DNA from: Kovacikia minuta CCNUW1
GTDB taxonomy: Bacteria > Cyanobacteriota > Cyanobacteriia > Leptolyngbyales > Leptolyngbyaceae
NCBI RefSeq assembly: GCF_020091585.1
Contig: NZ_CP083582.1
Location: 6,644,536-6,708,535 of the forward strand
Length of the DNA: 64,000 bases
Direction of reading: 5' to 3'
The stretch's first letter is position 1; each line of letters opens with the position of its first letter. This document shows, piece after piece, positions 19,643 through 28,657 of the stretch. The position numbers were made by a program, and so were the translations under genes. The notes beneath the pieces are model-generated. The model had not been told where the DNA came from and searched no databases. It was given only the letters and a program-made list of their open reading frames with translations.

Positions 19643-19948
19643 ATGCCCCTGCAATATTTTCTGGTTTTGGCGGCTGCACTATTTTGCATTGGCATCTATG
19701 GGCTAATTACGAGTCGTAATGCAGTACGAGTGCTGATGTCGATTGAGATAATGCTGAATGCAGTCAATCTCAATTTGATGGCATTTTCCAACTTCTTAGA
19801 CGCAGGAGAGGTAAGAGGTCAGGTTTTCACAACGTTTGTAATTGCGATCGCTGCTGCTGAGGCGGCTGTAGGATTGGCGATCGTCCTGGCAATCTATCGC
19901 AACCGCGATACGGTAGACATGGAACAATTTAACCTGCTCAAATGGTAA
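19643..19948 (+). CDS. ndhE: NDH-1 subunit 4L (NdhE)
   Basis: 101 residues, three transmembrane helices, the standard length. Conserved [19 protein letters not shown] and [34 protein letters not shown]. Ends the ndhAIGE cluster; 164 bases separate it from ndhG. Confidence 0.97.
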   Translation: MPLQYFLVLAAALFCIGIYGLITSRNAVRVLMSIEIMLNAVNLNLMAFSNFLDAGEVRGQVFTTFVIAIAAAEAAVGLAIVLAIYRNRDTVDMEQFNLLKW

Positions 19949-20031
19949 TCTCAGCTTGAGTTGTTAGTTGGTGGTGATCGGTTGTTCGTAGACTAACAAC
20001 TAGCCACTAACCACTAAAACCTTAACTAAAC

Positions 20032-20952
20032 GTGCAACTGAAGCAAGCTATTATCGCTCACAAGGCAGGAGATACCATTAGCCAGCGCTGGGCAGAAAAG
20101 TGTGCGCGGCAACTAGAAAACAGAAACTGTCGAGTTTTGGTAGGTCCAAGCGGTCCCAAAGATAATCCCTATCCGGTTTTTCTTGCTTCAGTGACGCAGC
20201 CGATCGACCTGGCAATTGTCCTAGGAGGAGATGGCACCGCTTTAAGTGCCGCGCGCAATCTGGCTGAAGATCACATTCCCATACTGGCAGTCAATATTGG
20301 TGGGCATCTTGGCTTTTTAACCGAGTCTGCGGATTCTTTCGATGATACCGAACAAGTGTGGGATCGCTTGACGACTGACCACTTTGCAGTACAGCAGCGA
20401 ATGATGCTACAAGCCTCAGTGTTTGAAGGGCATCGAACCAATTTAGACCCAATCAGCGATCGCTACCTGGCATTGAATGAAATGTGCATTAAGCCTGCCT
20501 CTGCTGATCGCATGATTACCTCGATTTTGGAAATGGAAATTGATGGCGAAATCGTAGACCAGTATCAGGGAGATGGATTAATTGTCGCTACGCCTACAGG
20601 CTCTACCTGTTATACTGTCGCTGCCAATGGACCCATCATTCACCCCGGCATGGATGCGATTACGGTAACGCCCATCTGTCCTTTAAGTCTTTCCAGCCGA
20701 CCCATTGTGTTACCGCCTGGCTCAGTAGTCAGCATTTGGCCTCTGATGGATAATGACCTGAGTACAAAACTCTGGATGGATGGAGTTCTGGCAACTTCGA
20801 TCTGGCCTGGGCAGCGCGTAGATATTCGCAATGCCGATTGTCAGGCACGATTTATCGTCTTGAAAGATAACTATTCCTACTATCAGACCCTCCGCGAGAA
20901 GCTGCAATGGGCAGGGGCGAGGGTGCGCTATAGCAATAATCATCGGAATTAG
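20032..20952 (+). CDS. nadK: NAD kinase
   Basis: 306 residues from GTG 20032. Carries the NAD kinase signature LGGDGTALSAARN (GGDGT near residue 65), NIGGHLGFLTE, and GDGLIVATPTGSTCYTVAANGPIIHPGMD. Phosphorylates NAD to NADP. Lies 83 bases after ndhE on the same strand, so it may be co-transcribed with the NDH genes, which fits the NADP demand of photosynthesis. Confidence 0.95.
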   Translation: MQLKQAIIAHKAGDTISQRWAEKCARQLENRNCRVLVGPSGPKDNPYPVFLASVTQPIDLAIVLGGDGTALSAARNLAEDHIPILAVNIGGHLGFLTESADSFDDTEQVWDRLTTDHFAVQQRMMLQASVFEGHRTNLDPISDRYLALNEMCIKPASADRMITSILEMEIDGEIVDQYQGDGLIVATPTGSTCYTVAANGPIIHPGMDAITVTPICPLSLSSRPIVLPPGSVVSIWPLMDNDLSTKLWMDGVLATSIWPGQRVDIRNADCQARFIVLKDNYSYYQTLREKLQWAGARVRYSNNHRN

Positions 20953-21367
20953 GGGAACGGGGTGGGTGGGACTTCACTCCCTTCACAACGTCATCTGGAA
21001 ATTGTTGAAGTCACTACGTATGCGGCTAGTGGCCAAAAACTGTCACATAGCGACGGCACTGGTGAAATATCTGCTTACGACCCCAACACTGTAGGTGGCA
21101 AAGCGGCAATAGACCGGATTTGGGGACTTTAAAGCGGGCAGGTGGCAAAAGAATCACGGTAACGTGTTCAGCCCAGAGAAGGATTACAAAATACAGTCTG
21201 GTCTTCAATAATCGAATGAATGCTTCGTTCTTGAAACGCATCAATTAGTGTGCCAGTTGAAATTTCGGAACGAGGGTAATTGCTGAGGCAACCTCCCCTT
21301 CTTTAAACTTTCATCAAATTTGAAGTAGGGAGCATTACCTCAAACAAAACTTTGGAGCGTTATTGAT
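20953..21367. other. Intergenic region
   Basis: No gene, repeat or RNA recognised. A minus-strand frame of 72 codons looks non-coding. Confidence 0.45.
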
Positions 21368-21887
21368 ATGGAACTATTGCAGCAGCAACCCTCTGAAATC
21401 TCCCTCTATAAGGACTCGACCAGACTTGTTTTGCAGGAACGGACAAACATCAAGTGGTTATTTGGAATATTAGGATTTTGGGCAATGATTGCTGCTTTGA
21501 TCTCTTCAATTTTAGTGATTGAAGCAGCACCTATTTGGATAGTATTGATTGTTTTAGGCGTTACTCTTGTCATTGAAGTGATTACGCTTCTCTCCTGGGT
21601 TATTAATCAAACTTGGTACATTTGATGCTGCTACAAATACAGTGACTTTCACACAAAAAGGTTTGTTTGGTAAAACCTGCGATCGCCACTCAATTCAGGA
21701 AATTCAAAAAGTTCAACTTGTCCCCAAAACAAGTAAGCATTCCTGGAGCTATTACATAGCCCTGAAGCTACGATCGGGGCAAAAGGTAGGAATTGATTTG
21801 ACCAGTAGTGAAAGCGTTGACCGAGAGATCGTCAGCCGCATTCGGGGATTTCTGCACTCACCTGCAAAGTATTCTTCAGTCATCTGA
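21368..21887 (+). pseudogene. Membrane protein gene, frameshifted
   Basis: Frame one (21368-21625) encodes a soluble start and two transmembrane segments (WLFGILGFWAMIAALISSILVI and IWIVLIVLGVTLVIEVITLLSWVI). Frame two encodes TFTQKGLFGKTCDRHSIQEIQKVQLVP..., a small beta-rich PH-like tail. Reading TTTGATGCT just after TGGTAC near 21620 would join them (WYFDAATNTVTFTQKGLFG), so a 1-base insertion near 21621 best explains the break. The joined product is about 172 residues. Family unknown. Confidence 0.65.
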
Positions 21888-22061
21888 CAGAAGGAAGAAG
21901 GAAGGGTAAGGGATGAAGGATAAAGGATAAAAGTTTGAAGACCGTCATTTGTCATTGGTTTGACTCACCCATCTTCCCCACTTCCCCTACCTCCTCACCC
22001 TCTGATCCCATCACCTCATCAATCCACTCTCTCTTCCCTACTCCTCTTGCCTCAAACCCCT

Positions 22062-23921
22062 CTACTGTTGCAAACAAATTGCTTTTGCCTGCCGTCGGTG
22101 GGCAACTTTTTTAGCAGCCTGTTGGGAAAGGGAGGGGCACCAACGGGCGATCGCCTCCTGGGCATCTGAGAAAATTGGTTGATTGGACGGGATCAAGGCC
22201 GCTGCCATAATCGCAGTATCAAAATTCCGTTGCTTGGCACGCCAGGTTGCAATGGTTAAAATGTCCTGGCTCCAGCCTGCAATCTCCTGCTGTGCCTGGG
22301 GGTTTTGCGGATCGTCGGGTTGGATTTTGCTGGCATCCTGAATGGCATCCCAATAGAGGGATGCTTGATTGCTGCTAATGGCAATCTTGGCTTTCGCACT
22401 GTTCAACAACGATTGCTGCAATCCAGCTGGTTTCTCTTCTAGGGATTGAGCTACGGACTGGGAGGATTGGTTTGAGGGTTTTGTCTTAGACGGTTGAACT
22501 GAACTGGATTTTGCTTTAGATGAAAAAGAAGCGGGACGGCTGTCGTCTGAATCGTCAACCGCTGTGGTTGAGCCATCGTCTGGCTGTTGGATTGAACGAT
22601 TGGCTACACGGGTAATTGGAGCGGTTAAAGATTTTTTGACAGGGGCGTAAGTAGACTGAGCCGCGATTGTGTTGGTTGAAGTGGCGAGGGATTGCTGGGG
22701 TTGAGTTGAGGAAGGTTGGGCTGCAACGATCTGACCATCTGCTGTCGGCTTCTTTGCCAGCTGTGAACCTTGCGTCATGAAAGCCCAATGTTTCCAGCAC
22801 ACTCCTCCAGCCAATAGAAACGTTGCCAATGCTACACTTCCCCACCAGAGTGATCGCCCAAGGGGTGATTCGTCCACAAACTGGAAATCGGTCGATTCCG
22901 TCTGATTTGCCGCAACTGGCGTCTCTGCCCCAGGAGTTTGAGCGGTATGGGCAGAAAATTTCCCGGTCTCCGGTCCATCTCCCTGCCTCTGGGTAAGTGC
23001 TTGTTCTGGCGCGACTGCATCGCTTCTGGAAAAACCGATGGATGCAGGCGTCTTTTGGGATCTCTGCTGGACAGAGGTGGGTGGGTGGGGAACGGCTGCA
23101 TGCCGTCCATGCGCAGATGCAGGCAACCGTTCCCATTGGGCTGGAACATTGCTTTCAGCAGGAGTGCCCCGTTCCGTAGCGGGGAGTTGGGCAGGCAGCA
23201 GGGGTTGATTGAGCTGATCGGGTGGGCTGACCACGAGAGGTTTCTGAAGGCGTCGCTGATAATATTCACTCTGGATTTTCAGGCGATCGTCCAGGAATTG
23301 ATCCATTTGGGCAAGGGTTATCTCCGGTTGATAGCGCAAGCCGTCTAAAAGTGCCGCTGTCACAAATCCGTGCCCCAGAAATGGCGTTTCGCGAAAAAAT
23401 CGATCGGGTTGGCAAGAAACAATGGTTGGAATTCCCAAATGCTCGGCTAATTGCGCTGTCTGCGCCCCTACCCCGTTGTGGGATGCACCACCTTCGGCAC
23501 GGGCAGTATCAATTAGAAGCAGCAAGGTTTCCGCTGGAATCATTTTTAGCTGGTTAAAGATGCTCTCCAGGGAAATGGCTGTTCCCGGTAAATCAGAGGG
23601 GTTGCCCGCGATCGGCAGCAGATAATCCTTTCCCTGCCAGCAGGCACTACAGCCGCTAAAGAAAATCCAGAGTAGATCTCCAGGTTGCAAATACTGTTGA
23701 CTCAGTAAGTCAATCCAACCCTTAATATTCTCCCGACTGGGATAAGTTGGTCTACCCCAGAGTGGCGAAGAGGTATCCGTCATCAACACACATTGTTCGG
23801 GCGCAAATCCGGCTTCGCGCACCAGAAATGTTTTCAGGGCTTGAGCGTCTTGCTGGGCAAAGCTCAAGGGCTGCATGAATTGATATTGATTAATTCCAAT
23901 TGCGATCGCCCACTTTCTCAT
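22062..23921 (-). CDS. Caspase-fold protein lacking the His-Cys dyad (pseudo-orthocaspase)
   Basis: 619 residues from ATG 23921. The p20-like domain (residues about 3-240) starts KWAIAIGINQY and includes LLWIFFSGCSACWQGKDYLLPIAG and LLLLIDTARAEGG. In active orthocaspases the first has SGHG and the second DxCRS; here the His position is Cys and the Cys position is Ala, so the protein should not cleave after Arg/Lys. A Ser/Thr/Gln-rich linker leads to one transmembrane helix (SLWWGSVALATFLLAGGVCW, near residue 360), then a low-complexity linker and a C-terminal helical region. Similar non-catalytic orthocaspases are known in cyanobacteria; scaffolding is possible but unproven. Confidence 0.85.
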   Translation of the reverse strand: MRKWAIAIGINQYQFMQPLSFAQQDAQALKTFLVREAGFAPEQCVLMTDTSSPLWGRPTYPSRENIKGWIDLLSQQYLQPGDLLWIFFSGCSACWQGKDYLLPIAGNPSDLPGTAISLESIFNQLKMIPAETLLLLIDTARAEGGASHNGVGAQTAQLAEHLGIPTIVSCQPDRFFRETPFLGHGFVTAALLDGLRYQPEITLAQMDQFLDDRLKIQSEYYQRRLQKPLVVSPPDQLNQPLLPAQLPATERGTPAESNVPAQWERLPASAHGRHAAVPHPPTSVQQRSQKTPASIGFSRSDAVAPEQALTQRQGDGPETGKFSAHTAQTPGAETPVAANQTESTDFQFVDESPLGRSLWWGSVALATFLLAGGVCWKHWAFMTQGSQLAKKPTADGQIVAAQPSSTQPQQSLATSTNTIAAQSTYAPVKKSLTAPITRVANRSIQQPDDGSTTAVDDSDDSRPASFSSKAKSSSVQPSKTKPSNQSSQSVAQSLEEKPAGLQQSLLNSAKAKIAISSNQASLYWDAIQDASKIQPDDPQNPQAQQEIAGWSQDILTIATWRAKQRNFDTAIMAAALIPSNQPIFSDAQEAIARWCPSLSQQAAKKVAHRRQAKAICLQQ

Positions 23922-24207
23922 CACAGATGCCCCACGTCGTCTACTGTTAGCGTGCCCAACGATCCGTGCCTTCCAACAAATTGTTACAACCGAAAATGTG
24001 TTCGTTTTGTCTAGGATGCTTTAAATTTAATCCATTTAATTAACCCAGGAGAGTGCCCCTTGCATTGGGGAAGAGTAAGAAAGCAGAAGCCTCAGCTGCC
24101 AGAGTTAAATCAGCCTGAACCAAATTGATCGGAACTAAAATTCCAGTTGCTATTTCGAATTCAGAACAGAGGGTACATATCGAGGAATTGCTTAAGGAGG
24201 CGGAAAA

Positions 24208-24942
24208 ATGTTAGGTGAATCTAATTTAATTCAAACAATTTTTAGGCGCGGTCGCATCAGTAGTCTGCTTCCCTCAAACCGATTCAAGCGATGGCATCGG
24301 CGGATTGTTCCCTCAGGTCTGGTGGTTCTGCTAGGTTTGACGGGTGGTTGGCTGGTTGGGCAAGCGATCGCCCCTGCGCTCGTCCAGGCGTACACCAGCC
24401 GGGTTGATGTTGCCCTGGATGTGCAACCTGGAGAATCCTACGAAGCCCTTCTACGTCGGGCTGAAGCCGTTGCCAGAGCCGCAGCGCAGCGCAGCTTCGA
24501 TCGCGACATCCTGATTACTGATGTTCTTATCCTGGTCAGCGCCCAACACGAATCTAATATTGCTCCAATTCTCTCTTTAGAAGCAACCCGCACTCAGTGG
24601 CGCAGCCTGCCCGATCCCCACCGCTGGGCAACCTACTTTAGAAGCTCCAGAAGACTACTGGGACTGGACAGAACGCCATCCTCTACAGCGACCTCCGCTC
24701 CCTCTGCCCCTGCCCCTACCACCGTAACTCCTGTACCCGCACCCCCCACTCCCACCTCCATTCCAGGACAACCGGCGAGGCAGCCTACGGGTTTACCTGC
24801 AAATTCTCCCAATCAACCTCCCCCCAATGGCACTGGAGTAACGCCTACCGGTTCTACGGGTGATACTCCTGGAACTCCTCAACCCACTAGAAGCCCAATC
24901 CTACCCGATCGCATCCTGACTCCCGCGGGGATTGGGAAATAG
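24208..24942 (+). CDS. Exported Pro/Thr-rich protein of unknown function
   Basis: 244 residues; start fixed by a strong AAGGAGG upstream of ATG 24208. A basic N-terminus precedes one hydrophobic segment (residues about 34-60), serving as a signal anchor. A conserved-looking domain follows (DVALDVQPGESYEALLRRAEAVARAAAQRSFDRDILITDVLILVSAQHESNIAPILSLEATRTQWRSLPDP), then a Pro/Thr/Ser-rich tail from about 150. The middle domain recurs in cyanobacteria as I recall it, without assigned function. The product is probably periplasmic. Confidence 0.7.
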   Translation: MLGESNLIQTIFRRGRISSLLPSNRFKRWHRRIVPSGLVVLLGLTGGWLVGQAIAPALVQAYTSRVDVALDVQPGESYEALLRRAEAVARAAAQRSFDRDILITDVLILVSAQHESNIAPILSLEATRTQWRSLPDPHRWATYFRSSRRLLGLDRTPSSTATSAPSAPAPTTVTPVPAPPTPTSIPGQPARQPTGLPANSPNQPPPNGTGVTPTGSTGDTPGTPQPTRSPILPDRILTPAGIGK

Positions 24943-24968
24943 GTGGTAGGTGGTAGGTGGTAGGTGGT
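24941..24968. repeat. AGGTGGT heptad array
   Basis: Four perfect AGGTGGT heptads directly after the preceding stop codon, the same family as the 8521-8573 block. Confidence 0.85.
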
Positions 24969-25175
24969 AAGGATCAGGGAAGAGGTTTAAGGCTTAAGTT
25001 TTAGATTGCTTCTGACTCCTGCTCCTGATACCTAACCCTTTCTTTGTTACGCTCTGTTACTCTAATTGTTAAGCTCTATTTCAAGTTGGCTGGATTCCTA
25101 ACCAATCGGGGCAAGTGTGCAAAATGTCCATGATAGGATGCATTCTCGTAGCGTCTGATAGATAGGAGAAAACCT

Positions 25176-26399
25176 TTGGCACTGCGGGTTGCTGTTGTGG
25201 GCGGAGGTCCAGCTGGTTCCTCTGCTGCGGAAGTTTTAGCAAAAGCGGGAATTGAAACCTATTTAATTGAGCGCAAGTTAGACAACGTAAAACCCTGTGG
25301 GGGTGCCATTCCACTGTGTATGGTAAGCGAGTTTGACCTGCCGCCCGAAATCATCGATCGCCGCGTTCGTAAGATGAAAATGATCTCGCCTTCTAATATC
25401 GAGGTCAGCATTGGCAGCACGCTTAAGGATGATGAATACATTGGTATGTGTCGTCGGGAAGTGCTGGATGGTTTTCTGCGCGATCGGGCAGAAAAATTGG
25501 GCGCTCAGGTGATCAATGGCACTGTCCATAAGCTAGAGATCCCCGGAAACGACCAAGATCCGTATACCATTCACTATGCGGATCACTCTAATGGCAGCCT
25601 GGAAGGGGATAACAAGATCCTGAAAGTAGATCTGGTGATTGGCGCAGACGGGGCAAACTCACGGGTAGCCAAGGCAATTGATGCGGGCGATTACAATTAT
25701 GCGATCGCCTTCCAGGAGCGCATCCGATTGCCAGAAGACAAAATGGCATACTACGAAGACCTGGCGGAAATGTACGTCGGTGATGATGTATCCCCCGACT
25801 TTTATGCCTGGGTTTTCCCTAAGTACGACCACGTGGCAGTGGGTACGGGTACGATGAAGCCCAATCAGGCAAGGATTAAGCAACTGCAAGCCGGAATTCG
25901 CACCCGGGCTGCGGCTAGACTACGGGGAGGCAAAATTATCCGTGTGGAAGCCCATCCGATCCCCGAACATCCCAGACCTCGACGGGTAGTGGGACGGGTT
26001 GCCCTGGTGGGGGATGCGGCTGGGACCGTCACCAAATCATCTGGCGAAGGCATCTATTTTGCTGCCAAATCCGCTCGTATGTGTGCTGAAGTGATCGTAG
26101 AAGCCTCGCACAAAGGAGAGCGGATTCCCACTGAAGCAGACCTCAAGGTTTACCTCAAACAGTGGGATAAGCAGTATGGCATGACTTACCTGGTCCTGGA
26201 TCTACTGCAACGGGTCTTCTACCGCTCCGACGCCGCCCGCGAGGCATTTGTTGAAATGTGTGGTGACCTGGATGTCCAGAAGCTCACATTCGATAGCTAC
26301 CTTTACAAGACAGTGGTTCCCGCTAATCCCCTGATCCAACTCAAGATCACAGCGAAGACGATCGGGAGTCTCCTGCGGGGTAATGCCTTGGCACCTTAA
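25176..26399 (+). CDS. chlP: Geranylgeranyl diphosphate / geranylgeranyl-chlorophyll reductase
   Basis: 407 residues from a TTG start preceded by AGGAG. FAD-binding N-terminus VAVVGGGPAGSSAAEVLAKAG, LIERK...KPCGGAIP, the second FAD motif VGRVALVGDAAGTVTKSSGEGIYFAAKSARM, and the ChlP C-terminal region. Reduces geranylgeranyl to phytyl for chlorophyll, tocopherol and phylloquinone. Length and sequence fit cyanobacterial ChlP. An IS110 transposase gene ends only 42 bases downstream, on the opposite strand. Confidence 0.96.
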   Translation: MALRVAVVGGGPAGSSAAEVLAKAGIETYLIERKLDNVKPCGGAIPLCMVSEFDLPPEIIDRRVRKMKMISPSNIEVSIGSTLKDDEYIGMCRREVLDGFLRDRAEKLGAQVINGTVHKLEIPGNDQDPYTIHYADHSNGSLEGDNKILKVDLVIGADGANSRVAKAIDAGDYNYAIAFQERIRLPEDKMAYYEDLAEMYVGDDVSPDFYAWVFPKYDHVAVGTGTMKPNQARIKQLQAGIRTRAAARLRGGKIIRVEAHPIPEHPRPRRVVGRVALVGDAAGTVTKSSGEGIYFAAKSARMCAEVIVEASHKGERIPTEADLKVYLKQWDKQYGMTYLVLDLLQRVFYRSDAAREAFVEMCGDLDVQKLTFDSYLYKTVVPANPLIQLKITAKTIGSLLRGNALAP

Positions 26400-26441
26400 G
26401 GATTGCGAATTAAATAACCTGTGTAGATACTGTGTTGGCAG

Positions 26442-27470
26442 CTAAGATGCAAGGGCTGAAGTCAAAGATTTCTCAGCTTTTGATTGAGCCTGGTTCGGAG
26501 GCATCAATTTAGAGGCATCGAAGGGTTGACCCGACTTGAGTACCCCATAGATGACGCGAATCAATTTATGCATCACGGCTCCGACCACTTGCATCTTGGT
26601 TTTACCGGCTTGCAGCAGGCGTTGCCGAAAGGCTTGGATTTGAGGGCAATGGCGAATCGAGGTGAGGGCAGGGAAATAGAGCGCTTTACGTAAACGAGGA
26701 TTGCCAATTTTACACAGGCGCGTTTTGCCGTTGACAGAGCTACCGGAGGTAAACTCCTGGGGAGTCAGCCCAGCAAAGGCAGCTAACTGTCGTGCTGAAC
26801 CAAAGACCGCCAGCGTGCCAATTTCAGCCAGGACAATTGCGGCTGTTTTGTCACCAATGCCTGCGATCGAAGTCAGCAACTGGTGCTGTTTGGCTAAACT
26901 TTCATGGGCTTTGATATGCTCGTGCAATCGCTTTTTTACCGATTCGACTTGCCCTTTGAGAAACTGAATGTGAGCTTCAATATCAGCTCTAAATTCCTCG
27001 TCACAGATGTCCAAGCGATTTTGCTCTTGAGTGACCATGTGCTCAAGGGCTTCTAAGCGGCGAGAAAAGCCTTGCAGTTTGGCGACTTCAGCCGCACAGG
27101 GGTGCCATAAGCTCGGTTTGAGGTCACGGCAAAAGCGAGCGATCAACCCGGCATCGGCTCGGTCATTTTTGGTGCGGCTCAGTTGGCTTTTGGCATACCC
27201 TTTGACCCGTGCTGGATTGACGATACTAACCTGATGCCCCTGGCGGAATAAATGGATTGCTAGGGCGTGTCCATACACGTTGGTGGCTTCAAGACAGGCA
27301 TGTACCTGCTCAACTCCTTGCCCACGCAGCCATTGGCTTAACTGCTCAAAGCCCTCTGAGGTATTGTCAAACTTCCCGACTTTCGAGCGTTTGTCGCTCT
27401 TGAGTAATGCGACATCGAAACTGGCTTTGCTGATGTCAATGCCTAAAGCCACTAAGTTGGATGCACTCAT
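26442..27470 (-). CDS. IS110-family transposase (RuvC-like, DEDD)
   Basis: 342 residues from ATG 27470 (MSASNLVALGIDISKASFDVALL). The frame is open upstream to 27593, but family members start here. N-terminal RuvC-like DEDD residues: GIDISK, CLEATNVYG, KNDRADAGLIARF. C-terminal Tnp_20 domain: LLTSIAGIGDKTAAIVLAEIG, LAAFAGLTP and the Ser region SGSSVNGKTRLCKIGNPRLRKALY. The enzyme recombines DNA guided by a bridge RNA. It appears intact. Element boundaries could not be fixed from sequence alone. Confidence 0.93.
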   Translation of the reverse strand: MSASNLVALGIDISKASFDVALLKSDKRSKVGKFDNTSEGFEQLSQWLRGQGVEQVHACLEATNVYGHALAIHLFRQGHQVSIVNPARVKGYAKSQLSRTKNDRADAGLIARFCRDLKPSLWHPCAAEVAKLQGFSRRLEALEHMVTQEQNRLDICDEEFRADIEAHIQFLKGQVESVKKRLHEHIKAHESLAKQHQLLTSIAGIGDKTAAIVLAEIGTLAVFGSARQLAAFAGLTPQEFTSGSSVNGKTRLCKIGNPRLRKALYFPALTSIRHCPQIQAFRQRLLQAGKTKMQVVGAVMHKLIRVIYGVLKSGQPFDASKLMPPNQAQSKAEKSLTSALAS

Positions 27471-27680
27471 ATACGACTCCAAGGAGGGGGGAATGGTCGC
27501 CAGAACAAGCGCTATCCTTGCAAAATCCAGGGTGTCAACCGAATTCGGTGAGCCTGGTATACTGTCCAGTCTGCTTGCGGCGATCGTTGGCAAAGGGGGA
27601 GAAGGCTCTACAGAATCTACGGGGCAAGCTTGGAGGGCTTGAGGTTGGGTTCAGAGTCACTTCTCATTTAACCTACCCTT
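27471..27680 (-). ncRNA. Probable bridge-RNA region of the IS110 element
   Basis: About 200 non-coding bases lie 5' of the transposase, the position of the bridge RNA in IS110-group elements. The region has short self-complementary parts, including a 12-bp palindrome ACCGAATTCGGT at 27538-27549. The exact RNA ends, donor loop and target loop cannot be set by eye. Call rests mainly on position. Confidence 0.35.
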
Positions 27681-27717
27681 CCTAAAATAAGGCTTGGTGG
27701 GGTACCCCTTACATACA

Positions 27718-27783
27718 AGGTTGGGTTGAAGTATGAAACCCAACATCTACAGGGTGTTGGGTTTTGCGAACTCAACCCAACCT
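27718..27783. repeat. Inverted repeat of the AGGTTGGGTTGA type
   Basis: Outer arms AGGTTGGGTTGA (27718-27729) and TCAACCCAACCT (27772-27783) are perfect. An inner hairpin AACCCAACA / TGTTGGGTT is nested within. This nested form recurs in many cyanobacterial genomes and behaves like a small non-autonomous repeat. Confidence 0.8.
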
Positions 27784-27905
27784 ACAAAAGTCGATGTTAT
27801 TTAATTCTTGTTCCTAAGGACGCTGAGAATTAAAGATCGGAGTCTGTAAAGAGTGGGGATTGGGTGGGTAACTGCTCAATCCCTTCATCGGCTTATAGGA
27901 GACCC

Positions 27906-28631
27906 TTAAGCCAGCATTTCCGGGTCAACTCCTAAGTCTCGCAGCTTCTCCGCCAGACGATCGGCTCGTTGCCGTTCCTGTTCTGCTCGTTGCCGTTCCT
28001 GTTCTGCCCGTTGTTCCATTTCTTCTTCCGGTAATAGCACTTTTTCCCCTTCCGAGGTGAAAAATCGCAGCTTGTTCTGGTCAATTCCCAGGTAAAGCCC
28101 TAGCTGCTGACTCCAGAGCCAACCCTGTGGATTGGGTTCCAGTGCCTGATAGGTTCCATCCACCAGATGAAAGCCAGCAAACTCCAAAGTGTTGGGATGA
28201 AACCAGAAATAATCGGGAGTTCGAAACGTGTCCTGATAAATTTCTTTCTTTAAACCTTTATCGATCTTAGCCGTTGAGTCCGACAACAGTTCCACAATTA
28301 CATTCGGATACTTACCCTGCTCATCCCACAGCACCCAACTGCGCCGATCTTTCTTTTCTGTACCCAAGACGACAAAGAAATCTGGCCCTCGAAAGAACTC
28401 GGATTTGAGTTGGTTGGGGCTGTAATAAATTGTGAGATTACCCGTCACATAAAAGTCAGCACGATCGCGCCAGAGCCATTTCATCAACCGAATTAGCAGG
28501 TCGATCTGGTCGCGGTGCAGGTCAGATTCCAAGGGCGGTTCATCACTCCATAAATTGCCAGGTGGGACTGTAATATTGTCAATCAGCGTGGGAGGCTCTG
28601 TCGCTGGTTCCGATTGCTGGATAGGAGACAT
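27906..28631 (-). CDS. Uma2-family (DUF820) endonuclease-like protein
   Basis: 241 residues from ATG 28631. PD-(D/E)XK-like core: FFRGPDFFVVLG, YPNVIVELLSDSTAKIDKGLKKEIYQ and PDYFWFHPNTLEF (Asp, Glu and Lys positions intact). An Arg/Gln/Glu coiled coil (RAEQERQRAEQERQRAD) closes the protein. Function unproven; these proteins are probably nucleases of mobile origin. The alternative start upstream overlaps the hydrolase gene. Confidence 0.85.
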   Translation of the reverse strand: MSPIQQSEPATEPPTLIDNITVPPGNLWSDEPPLESDLHRDQIDLLIRLMKWLWRDRADFYVTGNLTIYYSPNQLKSEFFRGPDFFVVLGTEKKDRRSWVLWDEQGKYPNVIVELLSDSTAKIDKGLKKEIYQDTFRTPDYFWFHPNTLEFAGFHLVDGTYQALEPNPQGWLWSQQLGLYLGIDQNKLRFFTSEGEKVLLPEEEMEQRAEQERQRAEQERQRADRLAEKLRDLGVDPEMLA

Positions 28632-28657
28632 TGCAGTTGCAGTTGATGAAATTACTT

